Positions 1 through 9,137 of a stretch of 64,000 bases of DNA are shown one piece after another. Position numbers and translations under genes: made by a program. This DNA comes from JBEKIK01 sp963838495 (lineage in GTDB: Bacteria > Planctomycetota > Planctomycetia > Pirellulales > Thermoguttaceae). The notes beneath the pieces were generated by a model. That model was not told where the DNA came from. It did no database searches and was given only the letters and a program-made list of their open reading frames with translations. The stretch is from NCBI GenBank assembly GCA_963838495.1, contig CAWIRC010000002.1, positions 682,001-746,000 of the forward strand. The letters are read 5' to 3'. Numbering within the stretch: position 1 is the first letter of the stretch; every line of letters starts with the position of its first letter.

Positions 1-519
1 TCCGACGAGGACCAATCGCTTGCCGGTTCGATCACCAACACCCTCGATTTTCCCCTGAAAAACTGCGTCTTGGCCTACGACCGCTGGGCCTACGAATTGG
101 GCACCCTGGCGCCGGGCCAGGCCGCCCTATTGGACCAAAACGCCAAACGTAGCGAATTGAAAACCTTGCTCACCGGGAAAAAAGCCGTCTTCGAGGAAAA
201 ATATCGGCAGGAAATCACCCCCTACGAACCCGAAAACACCGATCCCGCCTACATTTTGCGCTATATGATGTTTTATAACGCCATCGACGGCCAAAGCTAC
301 ACCAAAATGGATAACGAATATCAATCATTTGTCGATCTCTCCGATCTCTTGAAAACCGGCAGGGCCATTTTATCCGCACAAGGCCCCGATCAATCCCTGG
401 AAAAATATCACGGCGCCACGCTGCTTAGAAATGACAAACCGCTTGCCGGCCCGGCCGATACTCATATTACCTTGTATCGTTTCGTTTTTCCCGTAAAACG
501 CGAAGCACCCCATCCATGA
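1..519 (+). CDS. C-terminal part of an uncharacterised ABC-transporter-associated protein (5' truncated)
   Basis: The reading frame is open from base 1, so the true start lies outside the window. The visible 172 codons hold no membrane segment and no motif I can assign an activity to. Sections such as CVLAYDRWAYELGTLAPGQ and HITLYRFVFPVK resemble the C-terminal region of large planctomycete membrane proteins that are usually encoded just before an ABC ATPase; that comparison is from memory. The stop codon overlaps the ATPase start in an ATGA, so the two are probably translationally coupled and belong to one exporter or membrane-protein complex. Function is unknown. Confidence 0.75.
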   Translation, partial: SDEDQSLAGSITNTLDFPLKNCVLAYDRWAYELGTLAPGQAALLDQNAKRSELKTLLTGKKAVFEEKYRQEITPYEPENTDPAYILRYMMFYNAIDGQSYTKMDNEYQSFVDLSDLLKTGRAILSAQGPDQSLEKYHGATLLRNDKPLAGPADTHITLYRFVFPVKREAPHP

Positions 520-1442
520 TCAAAACTCAAGACCTCACAAAAGTCTACGGCGATTTGCACGCCATCAACAACCTTAACCTGGAGTTGGCCGAAGGCGATT
601 TGTTCGGCTACATCGGCCCCAACGGATCGGGCAAGACCACCACCATGCGCATCCTCGCCACCTTGCTCCAGCCCACCTGGGGCGAAGCCACCGTATGCGG
701 CTATTCAATATATACCCATCCCAAGGACATCCGCCGCCTGATCGGCTACATGCCCGACTTCTTCGGCGTGTACGACGACATGAAGGTCATCGAGTACCTG
801 GAATTCTTCGCCGCCGCCTACCGCATTAAAGGCCCCAAGCGCCGGCAAATTTGCAACGAGGTCCTGGACCTCGTCGACCTGGGCTATAAGCGCGAGGCCT
901 TTGTCACCAGCCTTTCCCGCGGCATGACCCAGCGCCTCGGCCTGGCCCGCGTGCTCCTCCACGACCCCAAGGTCCTCTTGCTCGACGAGCCCGCCTCCGG
1001 CCTGGACCCCCGCGCCCGAATCGAAATCCGCGGACTCCTCAAAGAACTCCGCAAAATGGGCAAAACCATCATGGTCTCCAGTCACATCCTCCCCGAACTG
1101 GCCGATATCTGCAACAAGGTCGGCATCATCGAACGCGGCGTGCTCCTCGTCAACGCCAACGTCTCCGACGTCATGAAGCAAGTCCGCCAGCGCACGCTGC
1201 TGGCCGTCGAAGTCATCGGCGACCGGGAAAGTGCCGCCAAATTGCTGGGCCAGAGCGATCTGGTGGAAAGCGTCGATATCCGCGAAGGCAAAATCTTCGT
1301 CACACTCAAGGAAAACGTCGCCGACTACAGCGATCTGGCCGCCATCCTTGTCCAGGCCGGCTACAAACTGAAACTCTTCAAAGAAGACGAAATCAACCTG
1401 GAAACCGCCTTCATGGCCCTCACCAAAGGCATCACCGCCTGA
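516..1442 (+). CDS. ABC transporter ATP-binding protein (CcmA/NatA type)
   Basis: This is a 308-residue ABC ATPase. Walker A GPNGSGKTTT is at about residues 34-43, the signature LSRGM at 133-137, Walker B VLLLDEP at 153-159, and the H-loop SSH at 188-190. The single nucleotide-binding domain is followed by about 90 residues of the accessory C-terminal domain common in CcmA/NatA-type exporters. It overlaps the preceding gene by four bases. No permease with many membrane segments follows; the next gene is on the other strand, so the membrane partner is probably encoded upstream, outside the window. The substrate cannot be predicted. Confidence 0.93.
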   Translation: MIKTQDLTKVYGDLHAINNLNLELAEGDLFGYIGPNGSGKTTTMRILATLLQPTWGEATVCGYSIYTHPKDIRRLIGYMPDFFGVYDDMKVIEYLEFFAAAYRIKGPKRRQICNEVLDLVDLGYKREAFVTSLSRGMTQRLGLARVLLHDPKVLLLDEPASGLDPRARIEIRGLLKELRKMGKTIMVSSHILPELADICNKVGIIERGVLLVNANVSDVMKQVRQRTLLAVEVIGDRESAAKLLGQSDLVESVDIREGKIFVTLKENVADYSDLAAILVQAGYKLKLFKEDEINLETAFMALTKGITA

Positions 1443-1460
1443 GAGCAAGTCCCGAAATTC

Positions 1461-1580
1461 TCCCCTCTCCCTTTGGGAGAGGGGCAGGGGGTGAGGGTAG
1501 GGATGGCAAGCATTTCAGAAATAGGTTGTTTTCTCATAAAAAACCGCCCTCACCCTAACCCTCTCCCAAAGGGAGAGGGG
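1461..1580. repeat. Two inverted copies of a dispersed GGGAGAGGG palindrome
   Basis: Bases 1461-1500 and 1545-1580 carry the same unit in opposite orientation: CTCCCTTTGGGAGAG followed by a GGTGAGGG tail. In translation this gives the PHPNPLPxGEG string often seen in spurious ORFs. Related copies are at 3737-3790, 8732-8770 and 36503-36560. It sits just after the ABC ATPase stop and could form a stem-loop in the transcript, but there is no T-run. Confidence 0.85.
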
Positions 1581-1665
1581 ACAGTATTTTTCATTTCAGG
1601 ACACGCTCTGAGAACAATGAAAAAGGGCGGCGCGAGAAATAATGCGGAAATAATGCGGAATTCTT

Positions 1666-1764
1666 ACGTTGGGGCGACAGTTGCACTGTTGCCCCTATTT
1701 TGCTGCCAGGGACGGGAGTACAACTCCCGTCCCAACGTGATTTTAACAATCTGAGATTCAATAA
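1666..1764. repeat. Dispersed double-hairpin repeat, copy A
   Basis: The element holds two hairpins in tandem, one centred on ACAGTTGCACTGT and one on GGGAGTACAACTCCC, flanked by ACGTTGG and CCAACGT. A tail reading AACAATCTGAGATTCAATAAA follows. Copies of the same design are at 24075-24147 (reverse orientation) and 54145-54244. It fills the gap between the ABC ATPase and the convergent TPR gene. Confidence 0.88.
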
Positions 1765-1772
1765 ACGGATTG

Positions 1773-3809
1773 CTATTCCGAATCGGGGCGGGTGCCATGG
1801 CCCCGTTTGCGTGGCCATGCGGCGAAATCCTCGAAAAAACATGCCCACGGCAAGCGTGGGCATGGCACCCAAGCTATTTCGCATCGGGCGGCGCATCCCG
1901 GCGCTCTCGACAAACCTGCGCGGTACGTGTTCATCCAATTTTCGATGTCCTTGGCCAGGGCGGTTTGGCCGACGGATTGGGCCACCTCAAGCGCCTTCTG
2001 GGCGGTAGCCATGGCCTCGGCCGGCCGGCGCAGCTCCGCATACAACAGCGCCAAATTGTGATACGCGTCGATATAAGTCGGTTCAATCCGCAAGGCCTGC
2101 TGGTATTGTTCGATCGCCTCCTGCCGCAGACCGGCTTTGACAAGCGCATTGCCAAAGTCATTATGAATCAGGGAGTTGTCGGCTTCAAACCGTAACGCCT
2201 GTTTGAAATGATCGATTGCCTCCTCAAGCCGTTGTGTCTTGACGAGCGCGTCGCCCAGGTTGCGGTGCGCATCGGCGCAGTCCGGCTTAACGGCCAGCGC
2301 CCGTTCGAGGAGAATTATCGCATCCTGGGTCTGCCCGGAATTGAGAAGAATTTCACCCAGATTGTCGCAGGCCACCCAACATTCCGGGTTTTTGTCCAGA
2401 ATCGCCCGGTACAGCGTGACGGGATCGCTGTAGAGCCCGCTTTGCCAGTGCGCTAAAAATGCAAGAGCGCAGACCCCCAGCGTCGCGGCAACTAGGGCTG
2501 CACGCGCCGTGCCGCGCGTCCGGCCGCGCCACACGCTCCACATGGCCGCCGCCAGGGCGATCACGCCGATCAGGGCAACGTGCTGGTAATGGTCTGACAC
2601 CAACGAGATTCTCATAAAGCCCACATCCGTAAAACCCATCACCGGCGCCAGGGCCAGGCAGAAAAAACCCCAGGCAAACAAAACCGCTCGGGCCCATGCC
2701 GTTCTATACCGCCACAGAACCGCCGTAACCGCGATGGCGGCCAAAAGCGGCAGCCACCAGAGCCAATCGGCGGCCTCGATCCGCCATTGCGGATAAATGA
2801 AAAGCAGATTGACCGGCAGCAGCGCCTTGGATAGATAGAACCAGATCACCGCCCCGGCGCCCAGCAGGCGCTCTGTAAAATCGGCGCTGCGGATGACGCC
2901 GGCATTGGCGATAAAGGTTTGGAAATACACGTTCACGCCCGACAGCGCCGCGGCGACCAGAAAAAAGGGCACGCTTAGCATCCAATCCCGGCGCGTCAAA
3001 GGGCGCACCCACCACGCGATCCCCAAAAGCAGCGCCGGCAAGAACGCCATCGTTCCCTTGCTGAGCATCGACAATAAAAAAGCCCCCAGGCTCAGCCAGT
3101 AGAAAATGTTAAAGGATGAAGGATGAAGGATGAAGGATGAAAAGCTCGACTCCGAGTGTTGAATGGCAGCCTGTTTAGCCGCGACCGGGCACCGGCCGAA
3201 GGTTGGTCGGGGAGCGCTTTCAATGCAACGGAAGTACCACAAAATCGACAGCAAAAAAAACAACATCGCCAACGTGTTTTTCCGCTGCGCAATCCAGGCG
3301 ACCGATTCCACGTTGACCGGATGGACGGCAAAGACCACGGCCGCCAAAAAAGCCCCGGGAATGGACAATCTTCTCAGTACGATCCAAATCAACACGGCCT
3401 CCACGATGTGCAATATCAGATTGGAAACGTGGTAGCCCGTCGAATTCATCTCCCACAGCCGCCACTCCATCCAGAACGTGGTATTGGTAAGCGGCCAGTA
3501 ATCGGGCGGCGCCGTGGTGCACCAGAATCCGTAAAGGCCGTTTGGCATTCTCAAGAGGTGGTTGTTCACCACAAGCGCCTCGTCGTCCCATAAAAATTCC
3601 CCATTAATCGCCGGAGAGTAAACAAACAAGACGGCCAGCACTATCAGCCCTACTCCCGCCGGCACGTAAAAAGGCAACGCCGACGCGACAGAAATTTTTG
3701 ACAACGTCCCGGAAGCATAAGAGCCTGTCTCAAAAGTCCCCTCTCCGGGCACCGACCGATGGTTGGTCGGGAGAGGGTTAGGGTGAGGGCTGAATCGCCG
3801 AGAATTCAT
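1773..3809 (-). CDS. TMTC-like multispanning membrane protein with C-terminal TPR repeats
   Basis: The N-terminal half (about residues 45-440) has many hydrophobic helices and the sequence style of the TMTC/GT-C group: an early FLWDDEALV acidic pair, then PLTNTTFWMEWRLW, GYHVSNLILHIVEA and VFAVHPVNVESVAWI. The C-terminal third carries at least three TPR units containing ALAVKPDCADAHRNLGDAL, ALRFEADNSLIHNDFGNAL and ALRIEPTYIDAYHNLALL. By family analogy it may move sugars or act in cell-envelope glycosylation, but catalysis is unproven. Three parts look repeat-derived: residues 1-34 (PHPNPLP palindrome), a roughly 40-residue loop between two membrane helices (GAAGGAT heptamers plus a TTGGTCGG palindrome), and the last 45 residues. 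A TTG at 3704 is an alternative start that skips the repeat. Confidence 0.82.
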   Translation of the reverse strand: MNSRRFSPHPNPLPTNHRSVPGEGTFETGSYASGTLSKISVASALPFYVPAGVGLIVLAVLFVYSPAINGEFLWDDEALVVNNHLLRMPNGLYGFWCTTAPPDYWPLTNTTFWMEWRLWEMNSTGYHVSNLILHIVEAVLIWIVLRRLSIPGAFLAAVVFAVHPVNVESVAWIAQRKNTLAMLFFLLSILWYFRCIESAPRPTFGRCPVAAKQAAIQHSESSFSSFILHPSSFNIFYWLSLGAFLLSMLSKGTMAFLPALLLGIAWWVRPLTRRDWMLSVPFFLVAAALSGVNVYFQTFIANAGVIRSADFTERLLGAGAVIWFYLSKALLPVNLLFIYPQWRIEAADWLWWLPLLAAIAVTAVLWRYRTAWARAVLFAWGFFCLALAPVMGFTDVGFMRISLVSDHYQHVALIGVIALAAAMWSVWRGRTRGTARAALVAATLGVCALAFLAHWQSGLYSDPVTLYRAILDKNPECWVACDNLGEILLNSGQTQDAIILLERALAVKPDCADAHRNLGDALVKTQRLEEAIDHFKQALRFEADNSLIHNDFGNALVKAGLRQEAIEQYQQALRIEPTYIDAYHNLALLYAELRRPAEAMATAQKALEVAQSVGQTALAKDIENWMNTYRAGLSRAPGCAARCEIAWVPCPRLPWACFFEDFAAWPRKRGHGTRPDSE
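1790..1875. repeat. Imperfect palindrome at the 3' end of the TMTC-like gene
   Basis: GGGTGCCATGGCC near 1791 and GGCATGGCACCC near 1860 form the outer arms, with internal GGCCATG and GCCCACGGCAAGCGTGGGC hairpins. The TMTC-like gene reads through it, giving a Cys/Trp/Arg-rich tail unlike a TPR. Confidence 0.7.
3113..3215. repeat. Heptamer array plus palindrome inserted in frame in a coding region
   Basis: Four tandem AAGGATG units (about 3113-3140) and a CACCGGCCGAAGGTTGGTCGG unit (about 3188-3210) occur together inside the TMTC-like gene. They encode a low-complexity loop containing SSFSSFILHPSSF between two membrane helices. The second unit is shared with 3748-3771. Confidence 0.75.
3737..3790. 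repeat. PHPNPLP palindrome at the TMTC-like start
   Basis: CCCTCTCCGGGCACCGACCG ... GGTCGGGAGAGGGTTAGGG is a variant of the dispersed GGGAGAGGG palindrome with an internal CCGACCGATGGTTGGTCGG core. It supplies the first residues of the annotated TMTC-like frame. Confidence 0.8.
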
Positions 3810-3924
3810 TGTTATAACTTCTTGCCGTTATTGTATTTTTATATTTTGGGATAAGCGCTAAATATTCGAGGATTTTTTTAGCTTGGACATGAATCGGCGT
3901 TTCTCGACGAAACTCGGACGCCGG

Positions 3925-5375
3925 CTAAGGCCCGGCCTGCTGGCTTGTCTTTAATGCCTCTTGAGATTTTGAAAAGTTTTCCCTTGCATCTATGCGTTTA
4001 TACAACATCGCTCCCAGCCAGATCGCCACGCCCAGATAGGTGAAATTCCGCAGACCAAGAACGAAAGCGGCAAACGATTGAGGAGGCTGGGCAACCTTTC
4101 AGCGCGTTCTCCGGTATCAGGGCATTTGGATGCTCCGGGCTGGTAAAGAAATTATACGGAAAAACCCAACTCGTGGTCACGGCCACCACTACCAATAAAC
4201 CTGCCAGAATCAAGGGCCGGGCATACCCTTCTGGAAATATCTCCGCTGCCAAAAGCAGCACTAGCGGTATGGCCCAGATAAAATACTGCGGCGAAAGCAC
4301 GTTGACCAAAATCACCGAGCCGGAAACCGCATAGCAGGCCATGCGATAGGCCTCTTGACGATTATAACGCGACCAGCGCGTAAGGGCCCAAAGACCCTCG
4401 CCGCCCAAAAATCCCAAAAGCAAAATCGTCAACAATATCTTCATCGCCCCGGAGAAATCTCCGGACAGGTTATAAGCCCCGTGCGAGAAGGAAATGTTAA
4501 TCTTCGCCCCGAAGATCGAAGCAATCGACATCAACGAAGAATACAGCGATTCCAGGTGCACTTCCCGCTCGGCATGAAACTTGAATATCTCGAACACACT
4601 GGGACCGGTCGCCGCCCATTGTATTAAAAACGGCGCTGATCGTCGCGGCCAGCACCGCCAGCGCCAAGCCCAATCGAATGAACCGGCGCGGGGCGTGATA
4701 ATCGGCCAGCAGGAAAAAAGGAACGCAAAGGACCGGAATTATCTTGAAACTGATGCCCAGCCCTATTATCGCGTAAGACAACATCGCCCAGGCAATTGAC
4801 CGCCGCGATTGTTCGGACGTCCGCGTCCAGCAGTACGCGCCCAACATCATAAACATCAGCAAGGCCACGTCCAGCCGGTCGAAAAGCAAGTTGCCCAGGA
4901 TCGTCGTCGTAATCACATAAAGCATCGCCGCCCAGCCCGCCATCTCCGCGCGCCGCTTGCGGAGAATCAACAAAAACATCACAAACGACGCCAGGTCGCA
5001 CATGAACATCAGGCCCCGAAATCCGCGGTCGTAATCGAATATTATCGGGATCACCTGCTGGGCATCTTGGGGATTTGTGATACGCCGGTCGTCCAAATAC
5101 CGCGGCGCACACGCAGTCCAGAAAGCCAGCGGAGGATATGGAACCACGAACTCTTCCGTGTACGGCGTTTGCTTTAAGTCCACGGCCTTGATGGCGTAAT
5201 TGCGATACATGCCAACGTCCGAAACCAACGGGCGGGCGTAAAACAACAGGTAAAACCGCGTCAACACATATAACCCAATCGCAACCGCCATTAGCGTCTT
5301 GGATGCCGTCCATGTCCCGCTGATGGAAGCAGATACGGACTGATTAATCATGCGTCTCGAATGTTTACGCGCCAT
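3925..5375 (-). CDS. GT87/DUF2029-like membrane glycosyltransferase, broken by two frameshifts
   Basis: Three consecutive reading frames together form one multispanning protein of about 480 residues. The first part (4497-5375) has an early loop ending PYPPLAFW and several hydrophobic helices. The second (from about 4612) begins FEIFKFHAEREVHLES, a motif of GT87-type mannosyltransferases. The last part, not visible as a long ORF, reads VLGLRNFTYLGVAIWLGAML and ends at 3925. The joins are near 4612 (an extra base in GGG fits) and near 4092 (an extra base in CCC fits). The expected activity is polyprenyl-phosphate-linked sugar transfer on the outer membrane face. It may be a true pseudogene, but the wider frameshift pattern suggests sequence error. 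Confidence 0.78.
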
Positions 5376-5475
5376 GCAATTGGTCCCTCAATGAATCGAT
5401 GCCTTATTATCAAAATAATACTTTACAAAATGATGGGCTTTTGACAATACACAAGCCGCCTACACTGATTACCTC

Positions 5476-5530
5476 GCTATTTTCGCTCAATTTGCAATTT
5501 GAAATTTGCAATTGACAATTTGCAATAAAA
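5476..5530. repeat. AT-rich heptamer array (CAATTTG type)
   Basis: Degenerate 7-bp units of CAATTTG/AAATTTG/CAATTGA are repeated in the gap between the divergently oriented ends of neighbouring genes. The same unit recurs at 26845-26873, 32713-32756, 51850-51893, 53991-54026 and 54276-54303. Confidence 0.75.
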
Positions 5531-5559
5531 TTCAACCCCTCAACACCCATAAAACTCTT

Positions 5560-5590
5560 ACCCCCGGTGTATTCACCTGGGGCTAAATAT
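5560..5590. repeat. CCCCGGTGTATTCACCTGGGG palindrome, copy A
   Basis: The unit CCCCCGGTGTATTCACCTGG followed by GGCTAAATAT overlaps the 3' end of the radical SAM gene. A second copy with the same AT-rich tail is at 55108-55138. It may act as a stem-loop at the transcript end. Confidence 0.75.
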
Positions 5591-7375
5591 GATTTGCATG
5601 TATTTTCTTGAGTTGGTTGAGCGATTCGTTGTATTCCCGTTCCAGGTACGGCCGGCCCTGGCAAATGCCGATGTGGTCCCAGGGCAGGGGAGCGCCGGCA
5701 GGGCAGGGGAGGTGCAGCGTTTGTTCCACGTCCACGCCCGCCCCGGCCAGCGCCCGCCACCACAAACCGGGATCGAGCCGCTCGGCCCAGGCGTCGAATC
5801 TCGCCCCGCTCCGCCAGGCCGCTTCGATGGCCTTACCCACCTGGCGATCACCCCGGCACAGCACGCCTTCCAAAAGACTCGTTTCCACGTCGTGGTACTT
5901 CAATTTCACCGCGCCCAGCCGCTTGCAACGGTGCAGCATCCTATGCGCCTCGTAAAAATATTCCCGCCTTTGCATGGCATGCCATTGAAAGGGCGTGTGC
6001 GGCTTAGGCACAAAGTTCGACACGTTGGCCACCACCGTGGGAAACCGCCCGGTCGCTTCTTTGCCCAGCAGGGCTATGTGCTCAGACATGTCGATGATCC
6101 CGTCCAGGTCAATTTGCCTTTCGCCCGGCAGCCCGCACATAAAGTACAGCTTCACCCGCTGAAATCCCTGCTCAAAGGCCCTTTGACACCCGGCGTAAAG
6201 GTCATCGTTCGAAATCGGCTTGGCCACCTGTCTCCGCATGTCGTCCAACGCGGCCTCGGGCGCAAGCGTCAGTCCGGAATGCCGCTCTGTGCCGATCAAA
6301 TCGCTTACGGCCCGCAGTTCCTCGTTGATCCGCAGGCTGGGCAGCGATATGCTCACGCCCAGAGGACCGAAAACCTCTCGCAATCGCCGCACAAGTTCGT
6401 CGAATTGCGGATAATCGCTGCTGGAAAGCGACAATAGTGAAATTTCATTGTATCCCGTGTTGCGATACGTCTCCAAGGCCGCCCGGACTATGGTTTCCAC
6501 GCTGCGAAACCGAAGCGGACGCTTGGTCGTCGTGCTCTGGCAGAAGCGGCACTTGCCCGGACACCCCCGCATTATTTCAATCGTGATCCGCTCCTGCACG
6601 CACTCCACGTGCGGCACCACCGGGGCGGTGGGCAGGGGAACCGACTCCAAATCGACCGTCGCCGGCTGGATTTGCTCCGGCAGGTCTCCGCGCACGGGCC
6701 GCACCGCAATGGTCCTGCCCTCGGAATTCAGTTCCGGCCGATAAAACCGCGGCGCATACACGAAAGGAAACCGCTTGGCCATCTCCAAGAGCATCGATTC
6801 GCGGCCGCCTGCGGAACGTTTCAATCGCAGCCACTCGTCCGAGACCGCCGGCAGGCTCTCTTCGCCGTCGCCGATCACGAACAGGTCGATGAAACGAGCC
6901 ATCGGCTCCGGATTGAACGCACACGGCCCCCCGGCAATGACCAGCGGATGATCCGCCGTCCTTTCCTCCGCGGCCAGGGGAATGCCGCCCAGATCGAGCA
7001 TCGTCAGCACGTTGCCGTAGGAAAGGTCGTATTGCAGGGAAAAGCCCAGCACGTCGAACTGCTTTAGCGGAGTGAACGATTCCAGGCTGTAAAGCGGCAG
7101 CCCGTGCCGCGCAGCAAATCCTCCATGTCGGCCAGCGGCGCAAACGCACGCTCGCAGGCCCAATTGCGGCGGTTCATCGCCGCGTATAAAACTTGCAGGC
7201 CGTGATGGCTCATGCCGATCGAGTAGGCGTCGGGAAAGGCCAGGCACAGCGCGCCGTCCACGGTGCGATGGTCCTTGCACACCGCGTTCCATTCCCCGCC
7301 GATGTATTGGCCGGGCGTCTGAATCAGGGGAAGCAGGCCCTCGACAATCCACTTTTTCAGGTCTTCTTTGAGCAT
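5583..7375 (-). CDS. B12-binding-type radical SAM protein (TIGR03960-like), one frameshift
   Basis: The N-terminal piece starts at 7375 (MLKEDLKKWIVEGLL) and runs into the main frame near 7110, where one missing base joins ADMEDLLR to HGLPLYSLES. The main part has the radical SAM cluster motif RGCPGKCRFCQ (Cys-x3-Cys-x2-Cys), a GYNEISLLSLSSSDYP stretch, and a C-terminal SPASM-free region ending WDHIGICQGRPYLERE. This order matches the TIGR03960 group, which pairs a cobalamin-binding-like N-terminal domain with a radical SAM domain and is often near tRNA or ribosome genes. Substrate is not known. The longer upstream frame to 7478 is an out-of-frame artefact of the frameshift. Confidence 0.88.
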
Positions 7376-7422
7376 AATAACGATTATGGCAGAAATTCGC
7401 CGTGAAAAACAGCACCGCCCGT

Positions 7423-7451
7423 TTGTGCCCCAGCGTTAAATCAAGTATAAT
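7423..7451 (+). promoter_or_regulatory. Sigma70-type promoter for the pcm-like gene
   Basis: TTGTGC at 7423-7428 and TATAAT at 7446-7451 are separated by exactly 17 bases. The ATG at 7487 lies 36 bases downstream. The site is in the divergent gap between the radical SAM gene and the methyltransferase. Confidence 0.5.
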
Positions 7452-7486
7452 CTTTGTAGGGTGCGTGAAACGCATCATATAAAACC

Positions 7487-8715
7487 ATGAATAAAAAATA
7501 TTTCATTGCCACGGCCCTTATATTCTTCCTGCTGGGTAGTTGCTTCTTCCCCGTTCTGCTCCATGCGCAGAGCCGCCAGGAACTCGATGCCGCTCGGAAC
7601 AAAATGGTTGACCGCGAAATCGTCGATGCCGGCGTAAAGAATCCGCGGGTAATCGACGTCATGCGCCGCACGCCCCGGCACGAGTTCGTCCCCCTCAACG
7701 AACGCAAAAACGCCTATCTCGACATGGCCTTGCCCATCGGCGAAGGGCAGACCATCTCCCCGCCTTTTATCGTGGCCTACATGACCGAGACCCTGGATCC
7801 CCAGCCCGACGACAAGGTGCTGGAAATCGGCACCGGCTCGGGATACCAGGCGGCAGTATTAAGCCCCTTGGTCCGCGAGGTGTATACAATCGAGATCGTC
7901 GAGCCCCTGGGCGCAAGGCCATGAAAACCCTGGAACGCCTGCATTATGACAACGTGCACGTGAAGATCGGCGACGGGTATCAGGGCTGGCCCGAGCACGC
8001 CCCCTTCGACAAGATCATCGTCACCTGTTCGCCCGAGAACGTGCCACCGGCCCTGGCCGAACAGCTCAAGGAGGGCGGCCGGATGGTCATTCCCATGGGC
8101 GAACGCTACCAGCAATCCCTGTATCTGCTGAAAAAAACCGGCGGCAAGCTGGAAACCGAGGCCCTTAAGCCCACGCTCTTCGTGCCCATGACCGGCCGAG
8201 CCGAGTCCCAGCGCAAGGTGCATCCCGATCCCGCCAGGCCGGCAATCGAAAACGGCGGCTTCGAGCAAACCATTGGCGATCCGCCCGAGGCCGCCGTCTG
8301 GCACTACCAGCGGCAAATGAAAATAATCGACGATAAACAAGCACCCGAAGGCGGACGCTATGCACTCTTCAGCAACGCCGAACCGGGCAGGGGCAGCCAA
8401 GCCCTGCAGGGCTTTGCCTTGGACGGGCGGAAAGTCAAGGCCCTTGACGTCTCCTTCTACGTACGCGGAAAAGATATCCGCCGCGGACCAAAGCCCGACG
8501 ACTCGCCAAAACTGGCGATCATCTTTTACAACGAAAATCGGGCGATGGAGGGCACGGGTATAGTCGGTCCCTGGGCCGGCACCTTCGACTGGCGGCGCGA
8601 AGAAAAACGCCTGGATGTCCCGCCCCGCACCCGCGAAGCCATCGTCTGCATCGGTTTGCTCGGCGCGGTGGGCGATGTCGCCTTCGACGATATCCAATTG
8701 AAAGCGGCAAAATAA
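7487..8715 (+). CDS. pcm: Exported protein-L-isoaspartate O-methyltransferase with C-terminal extra domain, one frameshift
   Basis: The protein starts with a signal peptide (MNKKYFIATALIFFLLGSC... to about LLHAQ). The methyltransferase domain follows: VDREIVDAGVKNPRVIDVM, the substrate-loop region ALPIGEGQTISPPFIVAYM, and SAM motif VLEIGTGSGYQAAVL. Near 7910 one base is missing; restoring it turns EPLGARP-stop into EPLGRKAMKTLERL and continues to IVTCSPENVPPALAEQL. After about residue 240 comes a region with NGGFEQ and a DVAFDDIQL end, resembling a carbohydrate-binding or galactose-binding-like beta-sandwich. It would repair isoaspartyl damage in exported proteins. The break is most simply a sequencing error. 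Confidence 0.85.
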
Positions 8716-8731
8716 AAGCCAATCCTAATAG

Positions 8732-8770
8732 TCCCCTCTCCCTCCGGGAGAGGGCTAGGGTGAGGGCGGA
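8732..8770. repeat. GGGAGAGGG palindrome, copy after pcm
   Basis: CCCTCTCCCTCCGGGAGAGG followed by GCTAGGGTGAGGGCG is another copy of the dispersed PHPNPLP palindrome. It starts 17 bases after the pcm stop. No T-run follows. Confidence 0.83.
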
Positions 8771-8831
8771 ATTGCCGATCATTATCCATTTTTAAATCAT
8801 ACCAATATAGGATGATGTAGCGTCCGTTTAT

Positions 8832-8850
8832 CCCGGGAGCTTGCTCCCGG
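8832..8850. repeat. CCCGGGAGCTTGCTCCCGG palindrome, copy A
   Basis: A 19-base near-perfect palindrome in the pcm-sulfotransferase gap. The same core is at 24045-24064, where it also follows a TTTA. Confidence 0.8.
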
Positions 8851-8982
8851 TGAATTCAATGGCAATATGCATCCTTTTCACTATCTTAAACTTCGCACTA
8901 AAAAGCAACGAATAATCAAACCGCGGCAAGTGCCATCCGCCGCCGATCTGCGGCAACAATCGGTATGATTGCTTGGCCCATT

Positions 8983-9119
8983 TTAAGAGCTTCTAACAAA
9001 ATGAAATGAAACGGGATTTTGTGTGCCACTGCTTGGTCACAAGCAGTGTTTTTTCGCTGTTTTTGACGGCACTGCTTGCAAGCAAGCAGTGGCACACATC
9101 TTTTTGTTAGACGCTCTAA
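8983..9119. mobile_element. MITE-like nested inverted-repeat element
   Basis: The outer arms TTAAGAGCTTCTAACAAAA (8983-9001) and TTTTTGTTAGACGCTCTAA (9101-9119) are imperfect inverted repeats of about 19 bases. Inside them GTGTGCCACTGCTT (9021-9034) and AAGCAGTGGCACAC (9084-9097) are perfect inverted repeats, and two smaller AAGCAGTG hairpins sit in the centre. There is no transposase. A short related fragment, CCAGCAGTGGCACCC, occurs at 42802-42816 and inside the beta-propeller gene near 27970. The rest of the 8716-9137 gap shows no gene. Confidence 0.6.
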
Positions 9120-9137
9120 ATTGCTTTTCTGACGAAG

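Noticed and set aside
1473..1754. 93-codon ORF between the ABC ATPase and the TPR gene
   Set aside because: Its sequence (PHPNPLPKGEG and repeat translations) derives from dispersed palindromes.
7900..7925. Programmed frameshifting in pcm
   Set aside because: No slippery heptamer or downstream stem-loop stands at the site, and similar breaks occur in many unrelated genes.
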